Shown here piece after piece: positions 52,547 through 61,468 of a DNA stretch of 64,000 bases. Every line of letters begins with the position of its first letter. Within the stretch, counting starts at the first letter, position 1. Position numbers and translations under genes: made by a program. The notes beneath the pieces were generated by a model. It made no database searches, was not told the origin of the DNA, and worked only from the letters and a program-made list of their open reading frames with translations. This DNA is from JBBQVZ01 sp963695975 (GTDB lineage: Bacteria; Actinomycetota; UBA4738; HRBIN12), in NCBI GenBank assembly GCA_963695975.1, contig CAVOIB010000001.1, positions 1 through 64,000 on the forward strand, given 5' to 3'.

Positions 52547-53461
52547 ATGCTCGGGCTCGGCTATGACTCAGACCTCTTCATCTTGGCGTTCGACCACAGA
52601 GGGTCGTTCGTCAAGACGTTCTTCGGGATCGAGGGGACCCCCACGCCGGAAGAGACCCAGCGCATCGCCGATGCGAAGACCGCGATCTTCGAAGGGTTCC
52701 TGCGCGCGGTCGAGCGCGAGGGGGTCCTGAAGGCATCGGCAGGCGTCCTGGTCGACGAGCAGTTCGGCGCCGCGGTCGCCCAGCGCGCGCGGCAGCAGGA
52801 GTTCATCTTGGCGATGCCGGCGGAAAAGTCAGGACAGAACGAGTTCGACTTCGAATATGGGGGCGAGTTCGGGCAGCACATCGAGCTCAACGCGCCGACG
52901 TTCACGAAGGTCCTCGTCCGCTACAACCCCGAGGGCGACGGCACGCTGAACGCGCGGCAAGCGGAGCGACTGAAACGGCTCTCGGATTGGCTGCACCACG
53001 GCGAGCGCAAGTTCCTGTTCGAGCTGCTGGTTCCGGCGGAGGCGCATCAGATGGAGACGGTGGACGGCGACGTGGCGCGTTTCGACACGGAGCTCCGGCC
53101 GAACCTGATGCGCCGCGCGATCGCGCAGCTCCAGGAAGCCGGCATCGAGCCGGACATCTGGAAGATCGAGGGGATCGACGAGCGCCAAGACTGCGAGGTG
53201 ATCGCGCAGCAGTGCCGCGTAGCCGGGCGCGACCACGTGGCATGCGTGGTCTTGGGGCGCGGCGCCGATCAGGATGCGGTCGATCGCTGGCTGAGGGCGG
53301 CGAGCGGTGTCCCCGGCTACCAGGGCTTCGCGATCGGCCGGTCGATCTGGTGGGAGCCCCTGAAGGGGTTCGTGGACGGTTCGCTCGCGCGCGAGGCGGC
53401 GTCCGCGCAGATCGCGATGAACTACTCGCGGTTCGTCAAGGTGTACACGGGCGAGGGCTAG
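52547..53461 (+). CDS. DUF2090 aldolase-like protein (IolC C-terminal domain family)
   Basis: A 304-residue protein of the DUF2090 family, known as the C-terminal half of some IolC proteins, where it is thought to act as 2-deoxy-5-keto-gluconate-6-phosphate aldolase. Visible blocks are LFILAFDHRGSFVKTFFG, GVLVDEQFGAAVA, KFLFELLVPAE, IEPDIWKIEGIDERQDCE and GFAIGRSIWWEPLKGFVDG, consistent with a TIM barrel and catalytic Lys in WKIEG. No inositol genes flank it. Four-nt convergent overlap with the ABC permease gene. Substrate uncertain. Confidence 0.82.
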   Translation: MLGLGYDSDLFILAFDHRGSFVKTFFGIEGTPTPEETQRIADAKTAIFEGFLRAVEREGVLKASAGVLVDEQFGAAVAQRARQQEFILAMPAEKSGQNEFDFEYGGEFGQHIELNAPTFTKVLVRYNPEGDGTLNARQAERLKRLSDWLHHGERKFLFELLVPAEAHQMETVDGDVARFDTELRPNLMRRAIAQLQEAGIEPDIWKIEGIDERQDCEVIAQQCRVAGRDHVACVVLGRGADQDAVDRWLRAASGVPGYQGFAIGRSIWWEPLKGFVDGSLAREAASAQIAMNYSRFVKVYTGEG

Positions 53462-54228
53462 GCCGTGGTCAGCAGGCCGCGCCGTTTGCGGATCCGCCGG
53501 TCGAGCGGCACGAACACCAGGTACTCCACGAGAACGCCGATCACGACGATCACCGCGACCGTCGCGACGAGCGCCGGGACGTCGTTGTGCGAGCGCGCGA
53601 GAAGGTGTCCCAATCCGACGGCGTCGAGTCCGGCTGTGATCAGCTCGCCGGCCATCAACGCCTTCCACGCGAACCCCCAGGCCTGCTGCAGTCCGGCCAT
53701 GTAGCCGGGCAACGCGGCGGGGAATATCACCTCGCGGTAGAGCGGCCACCCCTCGGCGCCGAGCGTCCGTCCAGCTCGCTTCAGGAGCGGCGGCACCTGC
53801 CCGAAGCTCGAGATCGTTGCGAGCGTGACCGACGGGAACGCGCCGACGATCGCCACGAACACGACCGCGCGTTCCGACAGGCCGAACCACACCACGGCGA
53901 GCGGCAGCCACGCGATGAACGGCGTGATCTGCAACGCGACCACGAGCGGCCGGACCGCTCGGCGCGCGAACTCGTTCAATGCGAGGCCGAACCCGAGCGC
54001 TGTGCCGATCACGATCGCAACCGCGAAGGAGAACGCGAGCCTGATCAACGTCTTCACCGCCGCTTCGGGGATCGTGCCATCCGACATCCCCCGTACGAAC
54101 GCGGACCAGACATCAGCAGGCGAAGGAACGACCTTCGTCGAGGCGAACGCCGCCACGATCGCCCATACGACCAGCAGCCCTGCGGCACCGACGAGAGGTG
54201 GTCCGAGCTCGCGTCCGAGGCGCCTCAT
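53458..54228 (-). CDS. ABC transporter permease (SsuC/TauC-like)
   Basis: A 256-residue permease of the nitrate/sulfonate/taurine type with six helices. The ATPase-contacting EAA loop is seen as LKRAGRTLGAEGWPLYREVIFPAALPGYMAGL (residues about 150-180). The opening GPPLVGAAGLLVVWAIVAAF and the KVVPSPADVWSAF element are typical of the SsuC family. The ATG overlaps the ATPase stop (ATGA). No substrate-binding protein is encoded nearby. Confidence 0.9.
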   Translation of the reverse strand: MRRLGRELGPPLVGAAGLLVVWAIVAAFASTKVVPSPADVWSAFVRGMSDGTIPEAAVKTLIRLAFSFAVAIVIGTALGFGLALNEFARRAVRPLVVALQITPFIAWLPLAVVWFGLSERAVVFVAIVGAFPSVTLATISSFGQVPPLLKRAGRTLGAEGWPLYREVIFPAALPGYMAGLQQAWGFAWKALMAGELITAGLDAVGLGHLLARSHNDVPALVATVAVIVVIGVLVEYLVFVPLDRRIRKRRGLLTTA

Positions 54229-55055
54229 CGTTCGCCGCCCTTGCCAACCTCGGCCATCAAGACGTCGTGGATCTCGGAAACCACCCGCGAGACGAGCGCG
54301 TCGTCCAGCGCCCGCGGTCGCGGCGCGTGGATCCGCTGTTCTTCGAGCAGTCTGCCTGGGGCTGTCGTCATCAGGAGCACGCGATCGGCGAGCAGGGCCG
54401 CCTCCCGCACGTTGTGTGTTACGAACACGAACGTCTTGCGTCCCTCGCTCTCGACCCACACACGCTGGACCTCGTTCTGGAGCAGCTCCCGTGCCTGGGC
54501 GTCGAGCGCGCCGAACGGTTCGTCGCCGAGCAGCACATCGGGATCGCACGCGAGCGCCCTTGCCAGGGCCGCGCGCTGGCGCATACCTGCCGATAGCTCG
54601 TGCGGCTGCGCGTCGGCGGACCCGGCGAGGTGGACGTTCTCGAGCCAGCCCATCGCGCGATCGCGGCGCTCCGCCTGCGGGACGCCGATGTGTTTCAGGG
54701 CGAACTCCACGTTGGCGACGACCGAGAGCCACGGGAACAGCGCCGGCTCCTGGAACAGCACGGCGCGATCGGGACCCGGACCGGGGATGGGCCGACCGTC
54801 GATCAGCGCGTCGCCGGACGTCGGCGCGTCCAGCCCTGCGAGGATGTTCAAGATCGTGGTCTTGCCGCACCCCGACGGCCCCAGCAGGCAGACGAACTCA
54901 CCCTGATGGACATCGAACGAGACATGGTCGACGACGGTGAGCTCGGTGCCGGCCGTCGACGTTCGCGTCTTCACCAGGTCGTGGAGCGCGAGCTTCGACG
55001 GAGGCGTTTCCCGCCCACCCAACGTCGCCACGGCGCCCTCGTGTCGATCGGCCAT
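54225..55055 (-). CDS. ABC transporter ATP-binding protein (SsuB/TauB-like)
   Basis: A 276-residue ATPase: Walker A LLGPSGCGKTTILN, Q-loop VLFQEPALFPWLSV, an ABC signature read as LSAGMRQRAALARAL (canonical LSGGM, here LSAGM), Walker B VLLGDEPFGALDAQ and switch His in FVTHNVREAALLADRV. It matches SsuB/TauB importers for sulfonates, taurine or nitrate. Its ATG overlaps the DUF2292 stop (ATGA). Confidence 0.92.
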   Translation of the reverse strand: MADRHEGAVATLGGRETPPSKLALHDLVKTRTSTAGTELTVVDHVSFDVHQGEFVCLLGPSGCGKTTILNILAGLDAPTSGDALIDGRPIPGPGPDRAVLFQEPALFPWLSVVANVEFALKHIGVPQAERRDRAMGWLENVHLAGSADAQPHELSAGMRQRAALARALACDPDVLLGDEPFGALDAQARELLQNEVQRVWVESEGRKTFVFVTHNVREAALLADRVLLMTTAPGRLLEEQRIHAPRPRALDDALVSRVVSEIHDVLMAEVGKGGER

Positions 55056-55243
55056 CAGCGCAACCGGAACTTCTCGGCCATCTCGATCTGCACGACCTTG
55101 CCGTCCTGGATCACCAACACGACGGTCCCGAAGTTGATCTTGCGCACGATGTCGGCCACCTTCGCGAGCACTAGCCGCTCGTCGTCGGTCAGCTCGGCGA
55201 GCCGTTCCTGCACGCTGGGCTCGAGGTTCGGCTCGTCGGCCAT
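55055..55243 (-). CDS. DUF2292 (YezD-like) small protein
   Basis: A 62-residue protein matching DUF2292: NFGTVVLVIQDGKVVQIEMAEKFRL is the conserved C-terminal block. The Bacillus homologue YezD belongs to the sulfur (CymR-controlled) group, and family members often precede sulfate or sulfonate uptake genes. Its position, coupled by ATGA to the ABC ATPase, supports a sulfur role for the transporter. No clear operator was seen. Confidence 0.85.
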   Translation of the reverse strand: MADEPNLEPSVQERLAELTDDERLVLAKVADIVRKINFGTVVLVIQDGKVVQIEMAEKFRLR

Positions 55244-55274
55244 GAGCGGATACTAGCCTCGTCCCCGGCGCTCC

Positions 55275-55382
55275 CTAGGCCGCCGTTCCGACCACGAGAC
55301 CGGACAGGAGGTACGTGATCGGCAGGACGAACAGCGCCAGGCGACGGTTCGAGGCCACGAGGTAACGGAGCTCCTGCATCGC
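55275..55382 (-). CDS. Possible 35-residue membrane peptide
   Basis: A short frame encoding MQELRYLVASNRRLALFVLP followed by a hydrophobic segment (ITYLLSGLVVGTAA). It has one helix and no known family. A weak AAGGGCG precedes the ATG. A longer version starting at ATG 55469 (64 residues, one Cys) is also open. It lies just upstream of DUF2292 in the same direction and may be a small leader peptide. The rest of 55244-55517 shows no other gene. Confidence 0.35.
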   Translation of the reverse strand, partial: AMQELRYLVASNRRLALFVLPITYLLSGLVVGTAA

Positions 55383-55517
55383 CCTTTGTCCCCTTTCGAG
55401 AACGAAGAAGACCGCGGCGCACGAAGCGTCGCGGCCTCCAGTCGTCTGGTCAGCTGCGTCGGTCAGCATACCTCGATGTTCGGGGATGTTCGAGCCTGGT
55501 CCATCGGCCGCGGGTGG

Positions 55518-56567
55518 CTAGACGGGTCGGTCAGCCGAGACGGCCACCTCCACGGCCTCGAGCGCCGGGCGGGCGCGGGCGAAGTACGCTACCGCCGCAG
55601 CGAATCCAACCACGAACAGTGCACCGATCGCCTGTGTCCAGATCCAGGAGTTACGGTTGCGGCCCGTAGCTTCCCACTGGGCGTCGGGATGCCCGGCCGC
55701 GTCGACCGCCCCCCAGACCGGGAACGCGATCAGCGCGAACACCAGGAGGGTCATACCGAGAGCCTCCGTCGACATGCCGATCAGCTTGAGTCCCGACGCG
55801 ACGAGCACGAACACCAAGGCGGGCCGGATCACGCCATCGGGAGCTTTCGACGACATGCGGGCGCCCACGTAGACGCCGGGGATCGAGCCCACAAGGATCG
55901 ACGTCGTCAACCCCAGCTCGAAGTCACCGAAGAAGATGTGCATCACCGCGGCCGCAGACACGAGGGGCACTGCTTGGACCAGGTCGGTTCCCACGAGCTC
56001 GGCGCCCCGCAACGCGGGGTAGAGCAGCATCAGGGCGATGATGATGATCGAGCCCGAGCCCACGGACGTCAGGCCCACGAGCAGGCCGCCGACGGCGCCC
56101 ACCAGGATCGTGGGGATGGGTTTGACGCGGAGCGGTGGTCGTTCGATGGTGGATCCTGCGGTTCGCTCCGCGGCTGCTCGACGTCCCTGCAGCCATGACT
56201 TCACGACCATGGCGGTCGCGGCGACCATCAGGGTGGCCCCCAGCAGCAGTTTGACGATGTTCTGCACGTCCTCGCTGTTTCCCAGGGCGCGGATGATGAA
56301 CACCCCCGATGCGGCGGCGGGAACCGATCCGATGCACAGCCACTTGACCAACTCCCAGCGGACCGTGCGGCGCCGGATGTGAACGCCGGCGCCGATCGGC
56401 TTCATGATCATGGCGGCGACCAGGTCGCTCGAGACCGCGGCGCTCGGGGTGATCCCGAAGAACAGCACGAGGATCGGCGTCATGAGCGCGCCGCCGCCCA
56501 TACCGGTCATGCCCACGGTGAAGCCCACGATCAATGCGGCGAGCGTGATGTGTGGGTCGAATGACAA
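55518..56567 (-). CDS. TauE/SafE (TSUP) family permease
   Basis: A 349-residue permease with about eight helices. The two TSUP half-motifs are VGFTVGMTGMGGGALMTPIL and VGAVGGLLVGLTSVGSGSIIII. Members export sulfite or sulfoacetate or move other organosulfur anions. The TTG at 56567 is chosen because GGGAG lies 5 nt upstream and the protein then begins just before the first helix. Adjacent (same strand) to the sulfonate-type ABC genes, in line with release of sulfite after sulfonate use. Confidence 0.87.
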   Translation of the reverse strand: MSFDPHITLAALIVGFTVGMTGMGGGALMTPILVLFFGITPSAAVSSDLVAAMIMKPIGAGVHIRRRTVRWELVKWLCIGSVPAAASGVFIIRALGNSEDVQNIVKLLLGATLMVAATAMVVKSWLQGRRAAAERTAGSTIERPPLRVKPIPTILVGAVGGLLVGLTSVGSGSIIIIALMLLYPALRGAELVGTDLVQAVPLVSAAAVMHIFFGDFELGLTTSILVGSIPGVYVGARMSSKAPDGVIRPALVFVLVASGLKLIGMSTEALGMTLLVFALIAFPVWGAVDAAGHPDAQWEATGRNRNSWIWTQAIGALFVVGFAAAVAYFARARPALEAVEVAVSADRPV

Positions 56568-56680
56568 GCGATCTCCCGCTGGAGGTCTCGACAGTAACAA
56601 CGTGCCCGGGACTCGTCCATGAGCCGGGCCACCGGGCCTCGTGGCCATCCGTCTGAACACCTGCGCCATGGGTCCGTGCG

Positions 56681-56686
56681 TATCCT
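56681..56686 (+). promoter_or_regulatory. -10 box of the universal stress protein gene
   Basis: TATCCT with 6 nt to the ATG at 56693; leaderless-type. Confidence 0.5.
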
Positions 56687-56692
56687 GTCCGC

Positions 56693-57106
56693 ATGTTCGA
56701 ACGGATCCTCGTCGCGGTGGACGGCTCCTCCCAGAGCAGCAAGACGATCCTGGCCGGCATCGACCTTGCGCAGAGGTATGGTGCGACCGTCACCGTGCTC
56801 CACGTCCGGGAGTTCGAGAAGTACGAGGGGAGCGACGTCGACCTCGGTCCGCCGCAAGATGCGCAGTCACTCGTGAACGAGGTCGTCGGTCGGTTCTCGG
56901 AGGCGGGCATACAGGCGACGGGCGAGATCCGGCGGGTGACCCCGGGACTCACCTCAGATGAGATCGTCCGGGTGGCGGAACAGGCGGACGCGAACCTGAT
57001 CGTGATGGGCACCCGCGGCATGTCGGAGTTCCGCAGCATCGTCCTCGGCGGGGTGGCCAACAAGGTCGTCCACCACGCGCACTGTCCGGTGCTGCTCGTC
57101 CGGTAG
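56693..57106 (+). CDS. Universal stress protein (UspA family)
   Basis: A 137-residue UspA-fold protein: RILVAVDGSSQSSKTILAGI, VTVLHVREFEKYEG, and the ATP-binding type motif IVMGTRGMSEFRSIVLGGVANKVVHHAHCPVLLVR (G-x2-G-x9-G-S/V pattern, blocks from residue 102). The G-x-x-G pattern suggests an ATP-binding member. A single-gene unit before purA. Confidence 0.92.
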   Translation: MFERILVAVDGSSQSSKTILAGIDLAQRYGATVTVLHVREFEKYEGSDVDLGPPQDAQSLVNEVVGRFSEAGIQATGEIRRVTPGLTSDEIVRVAEQADANLIVMGTRGMSEFRSIVLGGVANKVVHHAHCPVLLVR

Positions 57107-57121
57107 CGCGCTCGCGTCATC

Positions 57122-57127
57122 TAAACT
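57122..57127 (+). promoter_or_regulatory. -10 box of purA
   Basis: TAAACT with 9 nt to the ATG at 57137; leaderless-type start of the purine operon. Confidence 0.5.
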
Positions 57128-57136
57128 GTCGCCGCC

Positions 57137-58411
57137 ATGCCTGCCTCGATCGTGCTCGGGACGCAGTGGGGGGACGAGGGCAAGGGCAAGGCGGTCGACT
57201 ACCTCGCGGACCGGATGGACTACGTGGTCCGTTACCAGGGCGGGAACAACGCGGGCCACACCGTGATCGCCGAGGGCCGGCTGCTGAAGCTCCAGCTGAT
57301 CCCCTCGGGGATCCTGTACGACCACATCACGTCGGTGATCGCGGGCGGCGTGGTCGTCGATCCCCGCCACCTGATCAAGGAGATGGCGTCGCTCCGCGAG
57401 TTGGGCATCGACGTCTCCCGGCTCGTCGTGTCAGGGAACGCGCATCTGATCATGCCGTACCACTTGGAGCTCGAGAAGGTGACGGAACGGTTCCTGGGGA
57501 AGAACGCGCTCGGCACGACGAAGCGCGGGATCGGCCCAGCGTACGGCGATAAGGCCGCGCGGATCGGCCTGCGGGTCCAGGATCTGTTCGACGCGAAGAT
57601 CTTCCGGGAGAAGCTCGACGTCGTCCTGCGTGAGAAGAACCTGATCCTCACGAAGATCTACAACCGCCTGCCGCTCGACGCCGATCGGATCGTCGAGGAG
57701 TACATGGACCTGGCGGCACAGCTGGAGCCGCACGTCGCCGACACCGGCGCGCTCCTGCACCAGGGCCTGCGCGACGGGAAGCACGTGATGCTCGAGGGCG
57801 CGCAGGGTACGCTCCTCGACCTTGACCACGGCACGTACCCGTTCGTCACCTCGTCGAACCCGGTCGCCGGGTACGCGCTCGCATCGGCGGGGATCGGCCC
57901 GCGCGAGGTCGACCGGGTGATCGGGATCGTGAAGGCGTACGTGACCCGCGTGGGAGCCGGACCCTTCCCGACCGAGGACTTCGATGAGGTCGGCGAGAGG
58001 CTCGGGGTGCGGGGCAACGAGTTCGGGACGGTCACGGGGCGCAAGAGGCGGTGCGGCTGGTTCGACGCCGTGCTCGGCCGATACGCGGCTCGGCTGAACG
58101 GGTTGACGGAGCTCTTCGTCACGAAGCTGGACGTGCTATCCGGGTTCGAGTACCTGAGGGTCTGTACCGGGTACCTGGCGGACGGCCAGCGTTACGACGA
58201 CTTCCCGCCGCACCAGTCGCTCCTGCACAAGGCCGAGCCCATCTGGGAGGAGATGGACGGCTGGATGGAGGAGATCGACGAGGCGAAGACGTTCGAGGAT
58301 CTCCCGAAAGCTGCACGCGCCTACGTCCATCGGATGGAGGAGTTGGTCGGTGTGTCGGCGTCGGTGGTCTCGGTCGGCCCCGCGCGCGAACAGAGCTTGC
58401 CGGTCGGATGA
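57137..58411 (+). CDS. purA: Adenylosuccinate synthetase
   Basis: A 424-residue enzyme making adenylosuccinate from IMP, aspartate and GTP. Signatures are the N-terminal GTQWGDEGKGKAVDYL, YQGGNNAGHTV, GTTKRGIGPAYGDKAARIG, EGAQGTLLDLDHGTYPFVTSS and GRKRRCGWFD. It begins the purine gene run and overlaps purD by 4 nt (ATGA). Confidence 0.97.
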   Translation: MPASIVLGTQWGDEGKGKAVDYLADRMDYVVRYQGGNNAGHTVIAEGRLLKLQLIPSGILYDHITSVIAGGVVVDPRHLIKEMASLRELGIDVSRLVVSGNAHLIMPYHLELEKVTERFLGKNALGTTKRGIGPAYGDKAARIGLRVQDLFDAKIFREKLDVVLREKNLILTKIYNRLPLDADRIVEEYMDLAAQLEPHVADTGALLHQGLRDGKHVMLEGAQGTLLDLDHGTYPFVTSSNPVAGYALASAGIGPREVDRVIGIVKAYVTRVGAGPFPTEDFDEVGERLGVRGNEFGTVTGRKRRCGWFDAVLGRYAARLNGLTELFVTKLDVLSGFEYLRVCTGYLADGQRYDDFPPHQSLLHKAEPIWEEMDGWMEEIDEAKTFEDLPKAARAYVHRMEELVGVSASVVSVGPAREQSLPVG

Positions 58412-59688
58412 GGGTCCTCGTCGTCGGGGGCGGCGCGCGAGAGCACGCGCTCGTCTGGCGGCTACGTCAGAGTCCTCTGATCGACGATCTGTTGGCGGCG
58501 CCAGGCAACGCTGGGATCGCGGAGGTCGCCCGTTGCGCACCGGTGAGTGCCGACGACCTCGACGCGATCGTCGCGCTCGTCGAACGCGAGGACGTCGATC
58601 TGACGGTGGTCGGTCCCGAGGCGCCGCTCGTCGCCGGTCTGGCAGACGAGCTGGAGGCCCGAGGGCGTCGCGTGTTCGGACCGTCCAAAGCGGGCGCCTC
58701 GCTCGAGGGTTCGAAGGCGTTCGCGAAGGAGCTGATGCAGCGGCACGGGATCCCGACCGCGCGCTCGGGCACGTTCACGGATGTCGAGAAGGCTGCCGCG
58801 TACGTGGACGAGCTCGGCGGGCGTGCCGTGGTGAAGGCGGACGGCCTGGCTGCCGGTAAGGGCGTGACGGTCGCCGAACACCGCGAGATGGCTGCCGTCG
58901 CGTTGCGCGATGCGTTGGATGATCGCGCCTTCGGCGACGCAGGCACCACCGTCGTTGTCGAAGAGATCCTGGAGGGTCCCGAGGTTTCGGCGTTCGCGCT
59001 GATCGACGAGGACTCGCTGGTGCCGCTCGGCATCGCGCAGGACTTCAAGAGGATCGGCGACGACGACACCGGTCCGAATACCGGCGGGATGGGTGCGTAC
59101 TCACCCCTGCCGTGGCTCGACGCCGACCTCGAAGCCAGGATCTGGGAGGACACGGTGGCGCCGACGTTCCGAGCTCTCCGGGACGAGGGGATCCGGTACC
59201 GCGGCTGCCTGTTCGCGGGCCTGATGCTCACGCACGACGGACCCAAGGTGCTCGAGTTCAACTGCCGGTTCGGCGACCCCGAGACTGAGGTGTTGATGCC
59301 GAGGATCGGGGCGGACCCGGCTGAGCTCCTGTTGGCATGTGCGGAGGGACGGCTCGCAGGATGGGCACGGAGCGAACGCCCCGAGGCGGCGGTCTCGGTC
59401 GTCCTCGCGTCGGGCGGGTACCCGGGCCCCTGCGAGACGGGTTTCGATATCAACGGGTTGGAGGCGGCCGCGCAGGTGGACGGCGTGACCGTCTTCCACG
59501 CCGGCACCGCGGAGCGGGACGGTAGAGTGGTCACCGCCGGGGGGCGGGTGCTGGCTGTGAGCGCGCTCGGATCGACGCTCCGCGACGCCCGCGCTCGTGC
59601 GTACGATGCGTGCGGCCGGATCGCGTTCGAGGGGATGCAGTACCGGCGCGACATCGCCCTGACGGCGGCGGGATGGGAGCCGGAGTGA
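58408..59688 (+). CDS. purD: Phosphoribosylamine-glycine ligase
   Basis: A 426-residue ATP-grasp ligase (GAR synthetase): VLVVGGGAREHALVWRL, LTVVGPEAPLVAGLAD, FGPSKAGASLEGSKAFAKE, VVKADGLAAGKGVTV, DDDTGPNTGGMGAYSP and LEFNCRFGDPETEVLMPR. Stand-alone, not fused to purM or purN. The ATG overlaps purA and the stop overlaps the purE-like gene. Confidence 0.97.
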   Translation: MRVLVVGGGAREHALVWRLRQSPLIDDLLAAPGNAGIAEVARCAPVSADDLDAIVALVEREDVDLTVVGPEAPLVAGLADELEARGRRVFGPSKAGASLEGSKAFAKELMQRHGIPTARSGTFTDVEKAAAYVDELGGRAVVKADGLAAGKGVTVAEHREMAAVALRDALDDRAFGDAGTTVVVEEILEGPEVSAFALIDEDSLVPLGIAQDFKRIGDDDTGPNTGGMGAYSPLPWLDADLEARIWEDTVAPTFRALRDEGIRYRGCLFAGLMLTHDGPKVLEFNCRFGDPETEVLMPRIGADPAELLLACAEGRLAGWARSERPEAAVSVVLASGGYPGPCETGFDINGLEAAAQVDGVTVFHAGTAERDGRVVTAGGRVLAVSALGSTLRDARARAYDACGRIAFEGMQYRRDIALTAAGWEPE

Positions 59689-60161
59689 TCGACGAGACAC
59701 CGAGGGTGGGGGTGCTGGCGGCTTCGCCGTCGGAGTTGCCCATCATGCGCCAGGCAGGCCTGATCCTGGAGAAGTTCGACATCGGGCACGAGGTCCGCAT
59801 CATGTCGTCGTCGAGGAACCCCGACCTGGTCGACGAGTATGCGCGTACCGCGTTCGAACGAGGGCTCCGGGTGGTGATCTGCTCCACCGGGATGTCGGGG
59901 CATCTGGCGGCCGCAGTCGCGGCGCGGACCATCCTGCCGGTGATCGGCGTGCCGATCGCATCCTCGCCGCAGATGGTGGGGAACGAGGCACTCGCGATCA
60001 CCGCTCAGATGCCGACGGGCGTCCCGGTCGCGACCGTGGGCGTCGACGCCGCCGTGAACGCCGCGGTCCTGGCGGCGGAGATCATCGCGATCAACGACCC
60101 GGACGTGCAGGCCATGCTCTGGAAGTTCAAGGACGACCTGGGAGAGGGCCTGAAACTTTGA
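59685..60161 (+). CDS. Divergent PurE-family (AIR carboxylase-like) protein
   Basis: A 158-residue protein with the PurE fold pattern and the conserved second half (RTILPVIGVPIASSPQ, ITAQMPTGVPVATVGVDAAVNAAVLAAEIIAI). The catalytic motifs are altered: the N-terminal GSxSD reads AASPSE, the HRTP loop reads SSRNPD (catalytic His absent), and the GGAAHLPGM loop reads TGMSGHLAAA (one His kept). The place between purD and purB says purine synthesis. It could be a noncanonical N5-CAIR mutase or AIR carboxylase, or have lost activity while another PurE exists. No purK is in the window. GTG overlaps purD (GTGA). Confidence 0.75.
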   Translation: MIDETPRVGVLAASPSELPIMRQAGLILEKFDIGHEVRIMSSSRNPDLVDEYARTAFERGLRVVICSTGMSGHLAAAVAARTILPVIGVPIASSPQMVGNEALAITAQMPTGVPVATVGVDAAVNAAVLAAEIIAINDPDVQAMLWKFKDDLGEGLKL

Positions 60162-61468
60162 TCCCGCGGTACAGCTTGCCCGAGATGGCCGCGGTGTGGT
60201 CGGACGAGTCGCGGCTCGGGAACTGGCTGGAGATCGAGGTCTTTGCGGTCGAGGCGTGGGCCGAGCTGGGGCAGGTTCCCGTCGAGGATGCACGCACGAT
60301 CCGCGAGCGCGCGGCGTTCACCGTGGACGAGGTCGCCCGGGTCGAACGGGTAACGCGTCACGACGTGGCCGCGTTCGTCCAGGTCGTCGCGGACTCCGTC
60401 GGGACGGAGGGCAGGTGGGTCCACTTCGGGATGACGTCGTCAGACGTGCTGGACACGGGCTTCGCCATGCAGCTCCGAGCGTCGGCGGACCTGCTGCTGG
60501 CACGGCTGGAGGGGTTGCTCGCCGTCGTGAAGCGGATGGCACTCGCGCATCGCGACACCGTGATGGTCGGCCGCTCGCACGGGGTGCACGCCGAGCCGAT
60601 CAGCTTCGGTCACAAGCTGGCGGTCTGGGCGTTCGAGTTGGATCGCGACCGCGAGCGTCTCCGCCGCGCGCGCGAGGCCGTGAGCGTCGGCGCCATCAGC
60701 GGTGCGGTGGGGACGTACGCGTCGATCGATCCGCGGGTCGAGCAATTGGTGTGCGCGAAGCTCGGCCTCCGGCCCGAGGAGGCTAGCACGCAGGTGATCC
60801 AGCGGGACCGCCACGCGGAGTTCATGGCCGCGCTCGCGATCTGCGCGTCGACGCTCGACAAGATGGCCACCGAGATCCGTCATCTGGCGCGAACGGAGGT
60901 GCGCGAGGTCCAGGAGCCGTTCGGCGAGGGCCAGAAGGGCTCGAGCGCCATGCCGCACAAGCGAAACCCGGTGGCCTCGGAGCGCGTCAGTGGGCTGGCG
61001 CGGGTGATCCGCGGCTACGCCCAGGCCGCGCTCGAGGACGTTGCGCTCTGGCACGAGCGTGACATCTCGCATTCGTCGGCCGAACGGGTGATCTTCCCGG
61101 ACGCGACGGGTCTGCTCGATTTCATGTTGGCGGAGATGACGACCGTCCTCGACGGGTTGCGCGTCTACCCCGACCGGATGCGGGCGAACCTTGAGGCCGA
61201 TGGGGGATCGGTGTTCAGCCAGTCAGTCCTGCTCGCCCTGATCGATGCTGGCATGGGACGCGACGAGGCCTACCGCGTGGTGCAGCTGGCCGCCGCCGGC
61301 GCATGGGATCAGGGCGCCGACTTCCGCGCCGCCCTCGGGTCCAACCCGGAGGTAACGAGCCGTCTCTCGCCCGAGGAGTTGACTGCCTTGTTCGATCCGC
61401 AGAGGTTCCTGCTCAACCTGGGGGGCGTGTTCGAGAAGCTCGAGAAGCTGCCGGTGGAAGGCGCGTGA
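60158..61468 (+). CDS. purB: Adenylosuccinate lyase
   Basis: A 436-residue fumarase/aspartase superfamily enzyme acting twice in purine synthesis. It contains HFGMTSSDVLDTGFAMQL, VGRSHGVHAEPISFGHKLA (His), and the signature loop EGQKGSSAMPHKRNPVASER, followed by WHERDISHSSAERV. The start is a TTG overlapping the preceding stop (TTGA). Confidence 0.96.
   Translation: MIPRYSLPEMAAVWSDESRLGNWLEIEVFAVEAWAELGQVPVEDARTIRERAAFTVDEVARVERVTRHDVAAFVQVVADSVGTEGRWVHFGMTSSDVLDTGFAMQLRASADLLLARLEGLLAVVKRMALAHRDTVMVGRSHGVHAEPISFGHKLAVWAFELDRDRERLRRAREAVSVGAISGAVGTYASIDPRVEQLVCAKLGLRPEEASTQVIQRDRHAEFMAALAICASTLDKMATEIRHLARTEVREVQEPFGEGQKGSSAMPHKRNPVASERVSGLARVIRGYAQAALEDVALWHERDISHSSAERVIFPDATGLLDFMLAEMTTVLDGLRVYPDRMRANLEADGGSVFSQSVLLALIDAGMGRDEAYRVVQLAAAGAWDQGADFRAALGSNPEVTSRLSPEELTALFDPQRFLLNLGGVFEKLEKLPVEGA

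Noticed and set aside
55386..55517. A sulfur-responsive riboswitch upstream of DUF2292
   Set aside because: No SAM or other known aptamer pattern could be traced; only a short possible leader peptide is noted.
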